Shown in pieces: positions 1-14,400 of a DNA stretch of 64,000 nt (position 1 is the first letter of the stretch; each line of letters opens with the position of its first letter). Origin of the DNA: Paragonimus westermani. Lineage: Eukaryota; Platyhelminthes; Trematoda; Plagiorchiida; Troglotrematidae. A program made the translations under genes and the position numbers. The notes beneath the pieces are model-generated. The model ran no database searches. It had not been told where the DNA came from and saw only the letters and a program-made list of their open reading frames with translations. The stretch spans positions 5,973-69,972 of the forward strand of contig QNGE01003022.1 in assembly GCA_008508345.1 (NCBI GenBank), read 5' to 3'.

Positions 1-3000
1 AACGTGCTCTCATCGTTCACCGCCATGCTGATTCAACGTACGGAAGTGATTTATCGATAATGGACCATTTAAACACTTTTACGTCCAATGTTATGATATA
101 TGATGTTTTTCAGATCTCACTTGGAAAGATCACTTGTACCATTTTACTAAAACTTCAGGTCACATTCATTCCATCAGAGTTTTCCAGTTTTTCGTGTACG
201 AAAGGGAATGCACTCCCGTATCATCGAACGTACCACGTGCACTGTGTCTATCGACCAATCGACAGACCCTTGGCCGAACCATCTTTTCGACCGTGGGAAC
301 CAATCACGCACGTTTCTTGTTCACACAGTGCATGCTGTCTTACATTGGGCAGATTGCTCCGTACCTGCCTATGTTATTATTGCAACAAACTGTCCCATTG
401 GTCTACTGTGTTGAAGAGTGGCCACAAGAATTCTGTTAATCCGTACTTTTTATGGTGTTAATTTGGTTGCCACTGTCAGACATGTATGTTGAAGTCCGAA
501 TAGTGTCGGTCCACTTTACGCAACAACGGCCTGGGTCATGTAGACCAGATAAAATAGCAAAACTTTGAGCGGTTGTATGGTATATCAATAGTCCACTTGG
601 CACGTAGCGGAGTACCCATGACTGTTGCAAGATGTCCTTAACAGATATCTTACATCTGCTGCGTACCGGGTGCTTGCTCACTTCTAACAGAATTCTCTCT
701 ACTGCTCGAAAGCCCTCGAATCCAGAAGTGAGGTCTGTGGCCCAGAATCTCTTGGTGAGAAATCTGATAGATCGTTTAAGCTACCCAAAGTTTAGCTCAT
801 GACTAGTTAGTAATGTAATGCCTGTCTTGGCAATCTTCCAATGCTGAACGCCTGATTACCGACTCGTTCATCCTAGGCAAGAAAGCAGTCAGCGTCACTT
901 GCTGGTGTAGTAGGAAGATGTGATTCATCTCGTGCTAAACAACACCGCTGCAACAGCTGTTGATAAGTTTACAAACACATCCACAACGACAACCAAACTA
1001 AACGTTATCTAGACATAACCGCTCATCTTATTCCACTTGCGTAATAGGGAGTCTTGATAGCTATCAGCACGCATGATAAGGGATTTCCCGTTAAGCGCCT
1101 TAAACAGATGGGTCTCAACAACGTATCTACTAGACGTTTAAAGCTAATCCATCAGAAAACTAACTCGGAAAACAACGAACTTCTATGATATCAATCCACA
1201 GTTCATTCAATGACAAAAGTCAACTAAAGAAAACATTGGTAATGCAATATGTCATACACATCTCAAAATAAGTCAAGACGTCCACAGGGCTGATAGGGCC
1301 TTATTGACTGGCCGTGAATCTGTAAACCGGGATAGAGGGCTTACGTATATTGTTATTCACAATGTCCTCTCTTCATCTCGCCTTCGAAATGTCGATAATT
1401 ACATCACTTTATTACATAAGTTAATACAGTGGAGGTTTATACTTGCTTTCTGGCTTCCAAGTGACGGATAATAACCGGCTACCTAGACATGGTCATTTAG
1501 CACCCAGTTTGGCATTTAGACCTTCAACAGTAACGTTTTGGATTTGAAACATGACTGACCAAGCCTTATTGGATTAGTCTACCATTCGTCGTCACCTACT
1601 CGGTGATATCAGGTTCCACGTAAGTCGATCTCGGAAAGACAGCGGATCTTCCAGAGTTACATGGTATTCCAAATTCATCGTCCACCCGATGTAACCTTGT
1701 AGTTTCTAGTGACGCTTAAGTGATCAATTCAAACCCATGAAGAAAAACGAGATTTATTCGTAGTTTTGACTGAAACGGGCAGCACGAACACCGAAACAGC
1801 GGGGCTCGAGCAAATTCCCAGAAACCAAAATATGGAAACCTAAACAACTAGAGGTAGACTTACAAGAACAATCCGTTGCGACCACCGACAAGTGCTTATG
1901 TGTCGGTGCCGCATCGGATGGTAGGTTATGTATTTATACAACCTGTTGTTGATGTAACCGGAAGCTGGTGTATGGTAGACGTCAAGTTTGTGAAAATTAA
2001 TGCATTATGTATGGTCACCACGTATGCACCCGCATTGAACGCCAATATGCGAAAGGCAGCGGCGTAGACTTTCACATTGACAGCCGGTGCGTGATCAGGT
2101 TCGTCTGTATTCACCCTAAACCGTATATCGCAATGCTAATTTTAATTCGTCACCAATCTGTCTGATGGGTATGACCTACCGACTCCCGTTGGACAATTGA
2201 ACAACGATCACCCACATAACGCCACTCTGATGCTTACCTGTGCAGGATTTTCACAGTGACCACTAAGTTAACCTTAATTACCCCGAGAGTGGCTTCAATT
2301 TCAGTGATGTTCAGAGGAATCCATCAATGGGGGAGTCTCATACACTTTCAAGGGTAGATTATATTCCAACCAACGATTGATGGCCTGAAAACTAGTGCTG
2401 CTCTTGACCATAATGACCACGGTGTGATCATACTTAAATTAAAAGGTGTGATAGATAAACTCAAAACGTCGTAAAGGAATTTTGCAAAGATGACTGGATA
2501 TCCATAAACGAAGAAGCTGGCAGTGTGTTGGTCTGGTGCCTCAGAATATTCGTCACCCGCTGTTCACCATCCGTTTACGGTGTACACTGTTCCTAAAGTA
2601 ATCCGCAGGTATATATCGTTCAGGTAACCTAGTTGACAGGCGCAAAAGTCCGCTTGAGCGGTGCACAAGCCGGTTACTGACAGTAAGAGACAAAACGAAA
2701 AAGGATACAATGATTGTATGGATAAGAATAGCTTTGCCGGCCAACAAATATCAGTACTAGAAAGATCTTATCATCAAGTTTAATGTCAGTCAAAAACAGT
2801 TTTACAACACTGTTGCCGTCCGGCAATTCATTATTTGTGCGACATTGGTGGGATTACCATCTCAAATGTAGAAGCCACCACTGTCCATGTCAACTGATAA
2901 CCGAGTGCATTCAATACCAGTTCAACGTAATCAATACAAGCATCTGCTACCAATGCTTGTCATGGAAAGAGACATTTTTTACATCACATACAATGTTTCA

Positions 3001-3463
3001 AAAACTGCCGACTTCGTGCAAAAATAAGTCTATGCATCATGGACTCATCTGTACTTTATACGCTTTCCCATATCTGTTTCCATTTTAGGCACAAGATTTT
3101 CCGTTACATGCTACAGCAAATCAATTTGGTGAATTAGATTTTCCACCTTAAAATCTTGGACGTGGCGGCAATAACACGATTGGCCCAAATAAACGTAAGG
3201 GACGACCAACCTTAATTAGAACACCTCGCATTAGCTACTTTGATAGAGGAAGTAGTTTGGGTTCTTCGAGGGGTGTCAACGGGGTTAACCATGAAAATGG
3301 ACCACACCATTTGACCCTGTTCCTATTGATTCATCAAACAAGGGGCCGTATTGGTTCCTCTGACAGGTAAAGAGTTGCAACAGGGTGAGATTTAGGGTTG
3401 TGGTAATGTGAGAGTGAACCAGTCTGTACAGACATTTTCATTAGTTCGCTCGCACACATGAGA
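1..3463. other. 3' flank with no recognisable gene
   Basis: No open frame here exceeds about 130 codons or shows a recognisable domain, and I see no splice-consistent exon, tRNA or long repeat. It lies beyond the 3' end of the minus-strand capicua gene. I treat it as intergenic or decayed repeat sequence. Confidence 0.5.
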
Positions 3464-3465
3464 CG

Positions 3466-4353
3466 TACAAGTACAATCGCATCAGTCCCGAAACACGCAG
3501 ACTTATTATCGAAGCATTCGAAAGGGACGATGACTGGCGCACGGTTGCCCTTCTGAACGGAGTCAAGTGTAATACCGTTTACAAGTGGCTTCAGGTGGAT
3601 GGTATCAGTTATGCAGCTCAGCCTCGCAAAGGATATAGAAGTCAGACTGTGACAGAATCGGAGACAGACATGTTGTTGGGGTGGGTTTTCGTGGGCTCAA
3701 CGATTACACTGTAGTTTTTGAGATTGCGCGTCAAGGCTGAGTTTGAAAAGGAGTTATCGACCACAACGATTAACCGATACTTGGATGACCGGTGCTTAAC
3801 TGTCAAGAAACTGTACGAAGTACTCGTTGGTAGGATCTCAAATGAGAATTTGGAGTTACGGCGACCGTTTGCATGTCGACTGATGGAGTGTTATGCAAAG
3901 ACGATTTGCTGGACAGATGAGACAAACTCCAGTTTGTTCTTACGAGGTCAATGGAACGTCCATTAAAAGGAACGAGAGCATACGTCTCTGTAACAGACAG
4001 CAGAGGCCGTAATCTTCATTTGATTGGAGCTACGACAGCAAGCTCGAGAGTAAGCTTTACGACGAGGCCTGGAGCATACAACAGCAACGAGCCTTGCTGA
4101 ATCAGATGAAGACCAGTACACTCGTCAGACATTGTGCTGGTATGCGACAACACACCGTGTCACACCGACCTGGAAAGTGTTTGGTGAGGAGTTATATGAT
4201 GGAGGGCAAATCTTACGACTGGCACCCTATTCACCAAAGTTGAGTTCAATGGCTAACTGTTCACCTCCCAAGGTTCATAAAGCATCTTTTGGGGTTGGCT
4301 TGAGGATATCTTATCCTAGTTGTGTTCGGTTGAGAAAGTACAATGGAATATAG
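3466..4353 (+). pseudogene. degenerate Tc1/IS630-type DDE transposase
   Basis: The plus strand reads as a broken transposase of the IS630/Tc1/mariner superfamily. From 3466 a frame gives a helix-turn-helix-like N-terminus (TYKYNRISPETRRLIIEAFE), then a stop near 3714. It reopens to the first catalytic-Asp motif, CWTDET, near 3907. After a further stop and frame changes, a VCDN motif near 4140 supplies the second Asp, and the late motif LRLAPYSP follows near 4210-4235. CWTDET, VCDN and RLAPYSP in that order and spacing are characteristic of the DDE_3 fold. At least two stops and frameshifts make it inactive. I could not identify terminal inverted repeats. Such elements normally excise and reinsert at TA dinucleotides. 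Confidence 0.7.
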
Positions 4354-5241
4354 AGCGCATTGGCTTGATAATTCTTTCGAATTTCATATTACGTTGCTAC
4401 CTCGTAACGGTAGAAACACTAAAACATTCATGGTCGCCATGGCCGAGGTCAGTCGAACTACAATAAGGCACAAGAATTTGGGTCAACATCACTGAACACT
4501 TGAACATAGGTCATGCGAACCGTTGTGTTACAATGTTAACAACTCCGAGCACATGAGTTCTAGGGTGAACCATGGTCAACAAAATTGTTACGTGCGGTAA
4601 ACAATTCGACTAAACCAGTTGACGTCCTAAAGCTAAGTAGTTAACAGTTGAGGCGTACCTTATGGTCTTCGTAAAGATATCGAAGTGGACCTTTTTGAGT
4701 AGGCAACGTTTCCTAATGACCCTGTTAACTTTACCGGAAATACTGAACAGTAACTAGCGAAAGAAGTATAAGCAAGTATTGTCACGAGCGGTGAGTGAAG
4801 ATCACAAATTAAGCAAACAGACATATAGGTAAACAAAAGTGATTAAAAAGGCAGATGGAAAAACGAAAATGGATAGTCGTGACCGTGATAAAACATGTGA
4901 GTAAACAAAGTGGCGTCAATTACGCCAAAAAAATTCTTAATACACAAGACACCACTGCGCTCGCAGAGTCCTGCAGTTCGGGTAACCGGTAGATAAAAGA
5001 GTGCGAAATGAGCAAAAACGTCATGTGTGAACCCAAGAGAAAAAACTGATTTACTAAAACAAGCATGTGGACGAAGGACTAAACAAAAAAGATAGAATAA
5101 AAACGAAACACGCTTACAACATGATATCGAGAAAGAAATGCTGGTGTACTGTGACTGGACAAAGTCGGGAACGATTGTCCTACCAACAACAAATGGGTTG
5201 TCGTATCAGCGTGAATGTGAGATGTAACAGACGGAAGTCAA
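4354..5241. other. intergenic, presumed 3' UTR side of capicua
   Basis: AT-rich and without a convincing ORF. It should contain the 3' UTR of the minus-strand capicua gene. I did not see a canonical AATAAA on the minus strand between the stop codon and 4354, so the polyadenylation site is variant or further away. Confidence 0.4.
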
Positions 5242-5447
5242 TCAGTTACATGTGCCAGATTGCTGTCCAACGTCGCTCAGCTCAGAATGATGTAAGAGCA
5301 AATGACCACGACGACAAGATTCGTTCGGATACTGCTTACTGGCAGATTGCATAATACGCTGACGCATCTCCCTGATCTTCAGCTGCAGTGTTTGACGATT
5401 TGGGAAATGTAACAAATGGCGTTGTTGGAAGCTGATTGTGGTGGACA
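5242..5447 (-). CDS. cic: capicua terminal exon: end of C1 domain and stop
   Basis: Opens after cctaaacag with two bases that complete the split codon from 7971. The joined product reads from LFPP through [11 protein letters not shown] to [20 protein letters not shown], which aligns with the vertebrate C1 domain at identical length: FQ-R, FP and LQLKIRE-RQ-IMQ are all in register. The stop is TGA at 5242-5244, 67 codons in. The tail after C1 is much shorter than the vertebrate Pro-rich tail. An extra downstream exon cannot be excluded. Confidence 0.88.
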
Positions 5448-8400
5448 CTGTTTAGGTTGTAAAACAAACGAGTAAAGAGATAGCGAAAAACTATCAAATA
5501 TGCGATTAATCAGTTGTTAAGATAGTCATCATGTTGGTTTACCACGATCTCATTCAACCATGGAATGTGTCGTGTGCAATCTTGAATTGCGGTAAATGGA
5601 GAATATGAAACTGGAATGTGTTAAGCAACTTACTATCATATAGCCAGTAGAACGATCATAAAACAAAATTACAAACGACGTCAGTACGTTGACAACATTG
5701 ATTAACTTCCAATGTTTATGACTAGGCTGACCTGGAACGCAAGGGTTTTGGAATGCGATGGATTTTACAATAGTCAACTACTTTCTAACACACCACACTG
5801 CAACCAAAGTTTACAATGTCACGCTCAGTCTTTAAAGCTCGGCTATAATGATAAACACGCGAAGCCAGATTGCAACTACAGACCACTTCAGCATCACTGT
5901 AGATAATGCGCTGGGTATCCTACGAAGTTACTCCATTTGACGTTTCTGTCATGTCCTGAAAGGCAGTTTGGAATGCTTATGGTAAAATGCTACCGCAGTA
6001 CCTCAACTCATGAACCAGACAATAAATTCGCTAGTTGACTTCGAAATTCGAGACCTGTCACTGTAGGTTATTGTAAAGGAAGCAGACGAAGAGTGAAATG
6101 TAGAAAGAATTCAAAGTATTAATTTTTCACAAGCAACCATTTCCATTGCTTGTTCACGCAATGACGTGCACTGTGACTTCCGGAGAACATGTTTTAGAGT
6201 TGTACCCGGAAAACGGAAACAAGCCTGCAACGAAATTAAATCAGTGAAGCAACTTAACCCGTTCTCCTCAACACACCACTTGTTGAGAAAGTGAAAAAAC
6301 TTGATCTGAAAACAGACAGCAATGAAGTACGTTGTGTTTTCTTTTAGCGTTGAACTGTCATTTGTTCGGAATCATGAGATGAACACAAAACTAAACAAAT
6401 AAAGCACTGAAATTTGAGAGAACAGGAAAGATCCGAAGAGTTTCAGAAAGTTGTTCGTTTAATTACAATAAAAGAAATTCATGCCATTCGTGACTTACTG
6501 AAACTGTATGTATTGGGGGATCTCGACTTAACGGAAATGGTTGTCAGCTGTTTGTTGAATCGTCAAACTACAATGTCAAAATCGTCAAAGCAAAGAAAGT
6601 CACAGATACCTGACTTCTACAGATAAACCCTGTATTTTCTCTTCATTATTATGTTTTTAATCGGCTTGGATCAGCATAAGTCGAGGAACGGTTCACTTTC
6701 TACAGGGAAATCGTGGTGATTAGTTAAGTGTTCGGCGTCCATAAATTTCTGTAGATCATAATTCAGTGTGAGTTTTATGGCCTAGCATTGGGATAAATCA
6801 ATATGCAAGAAGTGGAGTAGGTCAGTTTTACACTCTTCTGTTGATGAACGTCGGTAGTGACTGTAGAATGTCGCTTGCGGTGCCAGTTAGTTTGGGGAAA
6901 ATATTCTCATTTATCTACCAGACGTTAGCTTCATCCTGTCACCTGTGCATTTTGCAATGAGTCCTATCGACTCCAAAGGTTTAGTTGATGGACAATATGA
7001 GCATTATCGATATCCACTCGATCAAGTGAATCAAAACTCATAGGTAGGAGGCGTGACAACCTGCAACCCTAATGCAAAACGACGCGAACAACTGATAGTG
7101 TCCGTCTTCCCCCTTGGATCACAGGAATGAATGGTAACAGTTTACACATAATTCATTGTTACATACAAACTCGAAATTGTTGTCTGAATCGTTGAACTTG
7201 GGAAACCTCACCGTCATAACGAAAGAAGCATTCGGAATGGCGCTGTCTGAATGGTTGTGCACAAAAAAGTGAAATAAGGCGCCAGTTGTTAATCGGGACA
7301 TGGATCCCACGTGAAAACGGTTATCATTTCATATGCGGGCAATTAAGCAAATGCGAATGACCTGAATAAGATATTTCTGGAAAATGTACAGTCTGCGGAC
7401 GCCACATGGATGTATCAAATTAGCCTTTTTGAACGAGAATATCTTGGTGCAGTGCTCCATCAGGATGATGAACCACGCACTTCCTCCATCTGCAGGTACA
7501 CAGTAAATGACAACGAAGTAGGAATCAACAAAATCACAGACGCACTCTAGTGAATACCTCTTATCAATCGTGTCGTCAGATGCAAACCGTGAATGTCAGT
7601 GAAAAGCGATCATAGTAGTGGATTGAGCAGGTTTACGGAAACTGAATAAAAGCTCGGAATTTGCCTACACATGCAGAAGATGAAAATAATCAGGCAGTTT
7701 GATGCAAAAATGAAATTCAAACTTTATCTCTGATCTTAACATACACACACGTTATTTACTAGAGATTTAGGAACGCTGTAAGTCTTAAAGTGTTCTTAAC
7801 TAAACGGTGTGGCTGCGCCGTTGTGAGTCACATGCGTGTTCTGAAGCATTTATCTGAAATTAACTGAATGAAACCATAGAGAATATGCTAGGGTATCGAA
7901 CGGTAAATCATGCTCAAACTAGGGGAAACAATACGGGAGTATACAGCGATATGAACTGGGCGAAAGATACCTGGGGGAAATAAACCGTGTTCTTGGAACA
8001 GGTCTAGGACCAATTTGCGTCGTATAGCCAAATGTGTTTTCGTAGGGGTTAGCTTTCGAGTAAACGTCAAATGCTGATTAATTCGTCTATGCGTAGTTGT
8101 GAAGTTGTGAGGAGATTTCGGGGCGATCGGTGGCATCCTTCTCATGGCGACAAATCTCCCACTAGTATGGATCGCATCGCTAGACCTGGGGCTCATGGAT
8201 ACTTGTTTCACTGAGGTCGCATCACTCTGTTCACCTCCGTCAGCAGTTAACGGTGTACTCGATACCGACTGATTCTCACGACCGGGAACCATACGCACGA
8301 GATTTTGAGTGAAATCCGGACCAAAGAAAACATCATCTGTTATGTCACACGGTGACCTCTTCTCGGGGTCATGTGAACACATATCAGCCGAATGGTGATC

Positions 8401-11400
8401 CTGTAAGTGCAAGAAGGGACAATTATGAGAGTCATTGGCCCGCGAATGCATAGCGGTAGTAGGTAGTGGCAGCTGGGTTGGATTCAGTAAAAATGTACGG
8501 TTTAAGGGAAAAACGCAACATTAACTTGTGTTGGACCGTTAAGAAGGTGGTCGATGGAAAGCGAAATAGGATAAAGCGCATAACGGAAATTGTTGAAAGT
8601 AGGTGTACAATTAAAGAAGAAATGATGTGAAATGAGAACAGAAGTCTATCGGCATCCTATCAAGCACATCAAAGCACACCTCAATGGACACTAAAAAACA
8701 GCTGACTGGCGTCACCGGCGAAAGACTGAAAGCAGATTCAACCCAGCCGGAGAGTCTGATGTTCAGTCTATCTGAAATGCCGGTTAGTCACTATGACTCA
8801 ATGCGTTAAGTCTGCGCTTGAATTTGTTAAACGGTGGCGCTTTTACGAGAGACTCACATCTTGGACAAACTGGCACACGGGATTAGTGTCGGCTGTAAGT
8901 CAACCGGTTTAGTTGACATTCCGGCATCAGCGAGCCACTTCTGAGATGACAGATTGTGCTAAACATAACCACATTCTGCAGTAGACGATCTCGAATACAA
9001 GGATTATGTCGACAGAAATTTAAAAAACCCAATCGGATATAAAAACCAAATAGAAGTAGTGGTTCGTTTCGTTACTCCCCGTTGATTTGGTTTAACAAGA
9101 TGGGAATCATTCCGCAGAAAAGGATTACAAGTTTGAATGTTTAACCCAAACTGTGAGTGAGTCTGTGAGCCGAACACCAAGACGAAGCTTGATGTGGAAG
9201 CCCGTGAAAATACCAATGAGATGCGCAGGTACAAAGTTAGCGTTAACGGTCATCGGAACACAGTTCGAAAGAAGGCTGAGATCGTTTGGGATGATTGTTT
9301 CGGGGTCCCTGGCTCGTTAGCTTCAACATAATGTTCGAGATTGACAAGGTGGCAAAGGTGTGACAATCCACACTCAGGTATATTCAACGGGAGCCGAAAT
9401 GGGTAGAATATCAAGATCCCTCTGTACATTATCAACCACTATGCAACCGTCTGCTATACGTCATCTTTTTGTGTTAACAAATTACAACGACAATATGAAA
9501 ATGACGTTGTGGAACATCCAGCATGAATAAAACAAGCAGGAGTAATCCTGGGATGGAACCTTGTTGGACATTGCTATCAATGGAGTATCAGTTAAAGAAT
9601 ACCATGACGTTCGAGAAATTCGGTGGCCTACAAAAGTGCGTGTGAATCGTTTGCATATCTAATACAGCTTTCCCGAGACAAGTGGATAATGTAATCAGTC
9701 GGAGGAATCCATGGGTAACATAGACCGACATTCTCCAATGTATTTTACGAGCATGTCTAGACTGTCTATCCATGTAAAGCAAACTTGTTTCATCAATTGT
9801 AAGCCACAAGTAGTTTTACGAGATTGAAATGCTTTCCTTCTGAGAAGAAACACTTCTGTGCACCCCCAAAATGTTTCTCGTCCAAGGAAAGAGTGTATAT
9901 GAAGAGGTGATCGACATAACAGATCGGAGCAAAGGAATGCATCAGAGATGAAGTCCACGAGCAAGTGCGAACAAGGCCCACCGTGTGCTATACGAGACGT
10001 CAAGTAGACGTACGATTGCTACCAGCAGTGCAAAAAACACCTATAGAACCACGCTCCTTTGCGTTACTTTCGTTAATTTGCACAGTTTGTTTTGCAGAAC
10101 CACGAAACAAAAAATCAGATGTAAGCAACAATAAACAGAGATCATGAAACACGAAAACGGGAGCGAAATAGACATAGGGAAACTGGACAGCACCAGTGAA
10201 ATATACCACGTAATTGAAAACTCATTTGTAAGTTATTTGTGTCGTTACAGCGGTGCAGATTTCACGAGTACTTGCAGGAAATGTGCCTACGCGCAAACCA
10301 ATTCAAGGTCTCGGATGATATAGCTTCATAAAGTAAGGTGTCTTAAGGTCAAAAGTCAGCGGGAGCACATGGTCAATTCATGGTTGTTGCCACCCGCCAA
10401 ATGCCCGGACCACACATCATAGGAAAGATAGACGCTGAGGTTTGTAGTTACCAGTCCAGGTGTGATTTATATGAGCCAGCCATGTTTCCGATGAGTTTTC
10501 ACCATTAAACACGTACTGCCTACGCTAACTCTGTGAGACACAACTGCCATGCATGTGTTGTCCATTGAAGGTTTTACTGTCCCATATGAGCAATAGGTTG
10601 CTACCGCGCATTTTGTCATATTTTGTGATGAGAAGCTTCAGCGTTGTGACGAAATCTCAAGGGATTCGTATCGAAGCTTCGAACACACTATATAACAATA
10701 TGGTCTAGAAACACACGATACACGAAACGCAGTGTAATCTTTTTGAAAGGTAAAGTCATCACTGTGCATCCGAGGAGCAAAACACAAAAAGTATGTCAGG
10801 ATTGTGCACATGTTGGAAGTTGTCGTCTACATTTTTATCTTCAGAAGAAAAACCATTTCAATTCACCAATCAACAGCCGTTACATTTTTGTGTTACATTT
10901 CTTTGTTAAGTATGGGATATCGACAACGAGAAACTGAAGTGATCAGTCGAAAACTGGCAGATTCCGAGAAAAAAACTTTTACAAAAAGTTTTCAGGAGTG
11001 CGAAAAACAATAGATTAAGCGCACAGATTTTGAAGGAAATGCAGTTGAACATTGCTACGATTGTCTCAATATGGGCCGCGAACATTTTAACTGCCGTACA
11101 CGTAGACACTTAGTTTTCCAAAGGAATAGAACTCACAGAGTAGTCTTTCACAAACGACATCATTGAAATGGCGTTTGGAGAAATGGAAGCAGATAGTCTT
11201 CTGGGCAATTCTTGTGCAGAAGACTTATTCGATTTGTACGTTCGAGTGCCTGATAAAATAATAAAAGGTGAAAGTATGAAGCTTAGTGTGCAATAGTTGC
11301 ATCAATCCACACAATTCACCGATAAACACCGAAGAGGTTGTAGCGGTCAGCAGCGTACGTTCGCCCTTCTAAGTATAAAACACCACAGATTCGTCTACGT

Positions 11401-14400
11401 TAACAAAGAAGTTAACTGAACTGTGATCGTTAGATAGTAAGATTAGATACAGTGTTGGCAAATGAACCTGAAGTTTTCGGCTGGAAGCGATTATCTAGGT
11501 AAAAGAGAGTTCAAAATATCGTATGGCTGGGTTTAAAACAGTCTTATTGACCTGATGAATTGAGCTGGAATACAAAGTCAAATAAACGACTCACGCTTGC
11601 TGCAATGCTGAAGTAAAGATGTGGTCTCAAACAGTTTGGGATTGACCACTGGGCGCTGAAGGGAGGGAAGTTCATTGGGTTTAAATTGAGGCAGATGGGA
11701 GAACCTCCCGCGAAAGTTCACCAGCGACATCCAGCTACAATGTAAGAACTTGGGTGAAAGCTGTAGTGTTTGGGTAGTAAACTGACCATGAGAACTGTCT
11801 ACGAAATTTTCTACCGAACACTATGGGGAACTTACTCGAGTTCAACGATTCACCATCTGGTCAAGAGTGCTCGGCTGTTTGAAAACGCAGCTGGACAGGT
11901 GAACCGATTCATTCCACTGTTATTATTAGCTGAAGATTATGAAGTCTATGGTACGGCTTTGGTTAAATTTAAATGTGAAATTCAGCGTAGCACATGTCAA
12001 GTGACTACCAAAAATGCTGGAAACCTAACGAATGCAATTCGTCTGATGTTGCAGATGTAATCAAAGAAGTCAAGCTGATAAGAGGGAACATGGTTTCCTG
12101 CCGTATCCTTTCTAGTTTTCAACATTCGATGGCAAGAGTCCATAGAATACCTTTGTGATCACGTCTAGTGCAGTAACACAGACTGGTTGATTGATAATCC
12201 GTATACTTAAGTAGAATTTAACTTTAATGCTTAAAATTGCTTTCAAAAAGACGGTGTGACAATGAGATTCCCGCTTACTGACATTTTTATGATCAACTGA
12301 ACCCATAAAATAGATGCATGGGCGAAATCTTACGCACGGTTGAGAGCATACTGTTCCGACTTCAACTACGCCCGCTAAAGTACATTATCTATAAGAGCTG
12401 TTTGGATGCTACTCAGTATACTGCCTTCGAACACAAGTTGCCAGCTAGTTGTAATACATGAATGCTATCGCCTTGATAGTAGGAGAGGTGGTAACGAGAG
12501 ATGAAGTGACTATACCGACTACTTGAACTTCATTCATATGACGAAAAGTGTACTGGACCTATGCTAATATAAAAGTATGGCTGGCTTTTCTCTGTCGCTT
12601 GTTCGAAACACTAAATAACGGCTCTCAAACAATATGGTGACCAAGGGCACAGGTTACGACAACTACGTCTACAAAAATCAAAACGTTCCTCGAATGTACT
12701 AGCAGTAGCAGCTTTGGAAAGTATGATTTTCCCTACACCTGTTTCAGTGGACCTGTGGGAGAAGTCCAAAGGAACGCAGTGTATGGAACAGGCCCCGATA
12801 AGCCTTACTGTGAACTGTGTGTTGCAGTGTCCCAATACTTTCCACAATGTGTTAGTATTTTTCTGCTGTCATCAATGGTGGTTTTTCGTTTATTAGTAGC
12901 TTTCTCGAGGCGTTACGACTTTGTTGGCTACATGTAGTCAGTTACGAATAGTACACGTGACATTCTGACCTAGAAGCAGTATGGCACGGTAACCGTAACT
13001 ATATGACTGGGATTCCTTACGTATTTTGCGTCTGAGTAAGTTCAAGGTAGTCGAAGCACATGGCGGTGCCTGGACTGCGTTCATGTTTGAAGCTCTGGCT
13101 GTTATAATCGCACTGCATAGTCATGGTATCAGTCTTATGTATTAGTTCAACTGCACACCCCTCTAACAGTTGCCGGACCACACTCACGTATCTGTCGAAA
13201 CTCCTGTATTTATTACGATCCTCGGTGATTGAGTTCAAGTCGTAATTGTTCGTTCCTCTCCATGATACTACTGAGACCAAACAATCCATCGCATACCGCC
13301 CATGCAGCAAGTACACTTTGGAAAACTTCCATTATCGACCGAAGGCCGCCTTAAGGAGACATGACAACCAAGCCTATCAGAAGAAGCGTTACCCAATCGC
13401 ACTAATAGGCGCACAATCAGCCGCCGAATCAGATATCGGATATACACTCGCGGGACATGTTTTTAGTAGGACTCTCCGTCTTTCGTGACAATTCGTGACT
13501 TCCGTGCATTCAAAGAACACTGACCCCAACGATTGTGAGTAACGATTAACGACATAAATGACGTCTATCAGAAGTAGGAAATCGCGACCTAATACCACGT
13601 CTTCATAAATACTTCCGGTTTAAATGTTTTCTATACACGCATTCGTCAAGAAAGATATTGTAAAATCTCCGTTTTGACCTTGCGACGGACCACCGCTGTG
13701 CAGTATACTTAAAAATACTCGGACATTGAACTGCATGCCAGAAGTCACGTAAATTACGTCAACCGATGCAAACTGATACATATGGAAAATCAGAAAATCA
13801 TGACCAACCCACTGCCATAACTTCCCGCCTCAAAGTTATCAACGGACACCGGAACAGACGAAACTCGCAATACAGTCAATGCTAATCCTACGACGACGAT
13901 TTGACCTGGGTTAGCCAGACGCGTGCAATTTATCGACTTTTACGTTTACCACTAAACACCGTATTGCGTTTTTTCCCCTTTAAGTAAAGTACTGGTGGAA
14001 GTATTGACGCTAAAGTTACTTATCACCAAAAGATAATGACGCCAATAAGAAGCATGCATGTATAACACGTAATTAACAGTGTGACATATATAAACGAATA
14101 ATGAGCTAGATAACCAAGTGTTTGAACTTATCAAAATCCTGCTAGTTCTGTACACATGATTGTTGTAGATCACTGCTTGAATATGCGGAGACTTGTGGGG
14201 GAGTTTCAAAGAGCAGGGTTGATGTCAGTATAATCCTCGACTCGTAATTCCTTTGCTGTGTGAGGCAATACGAGCCTCGGAGCCAAAATCCTTTCGGTTC
14301 CACTGTGTACCATTTAGTTCGTGTCCTCCAGTACAGGCACGACGCTGTTGTGTTGTGCCTCAAACCTCCACTTGTTTTTACATGTCAGAGGGCCTGACGG

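Noticed and set aside
9588..9809. Minus-strand [13 protein letters not shown] as a mariner DET motif
   Set aside because: A single short motif with no flanking DDE residues or helix-turn-helix; chance is likely.
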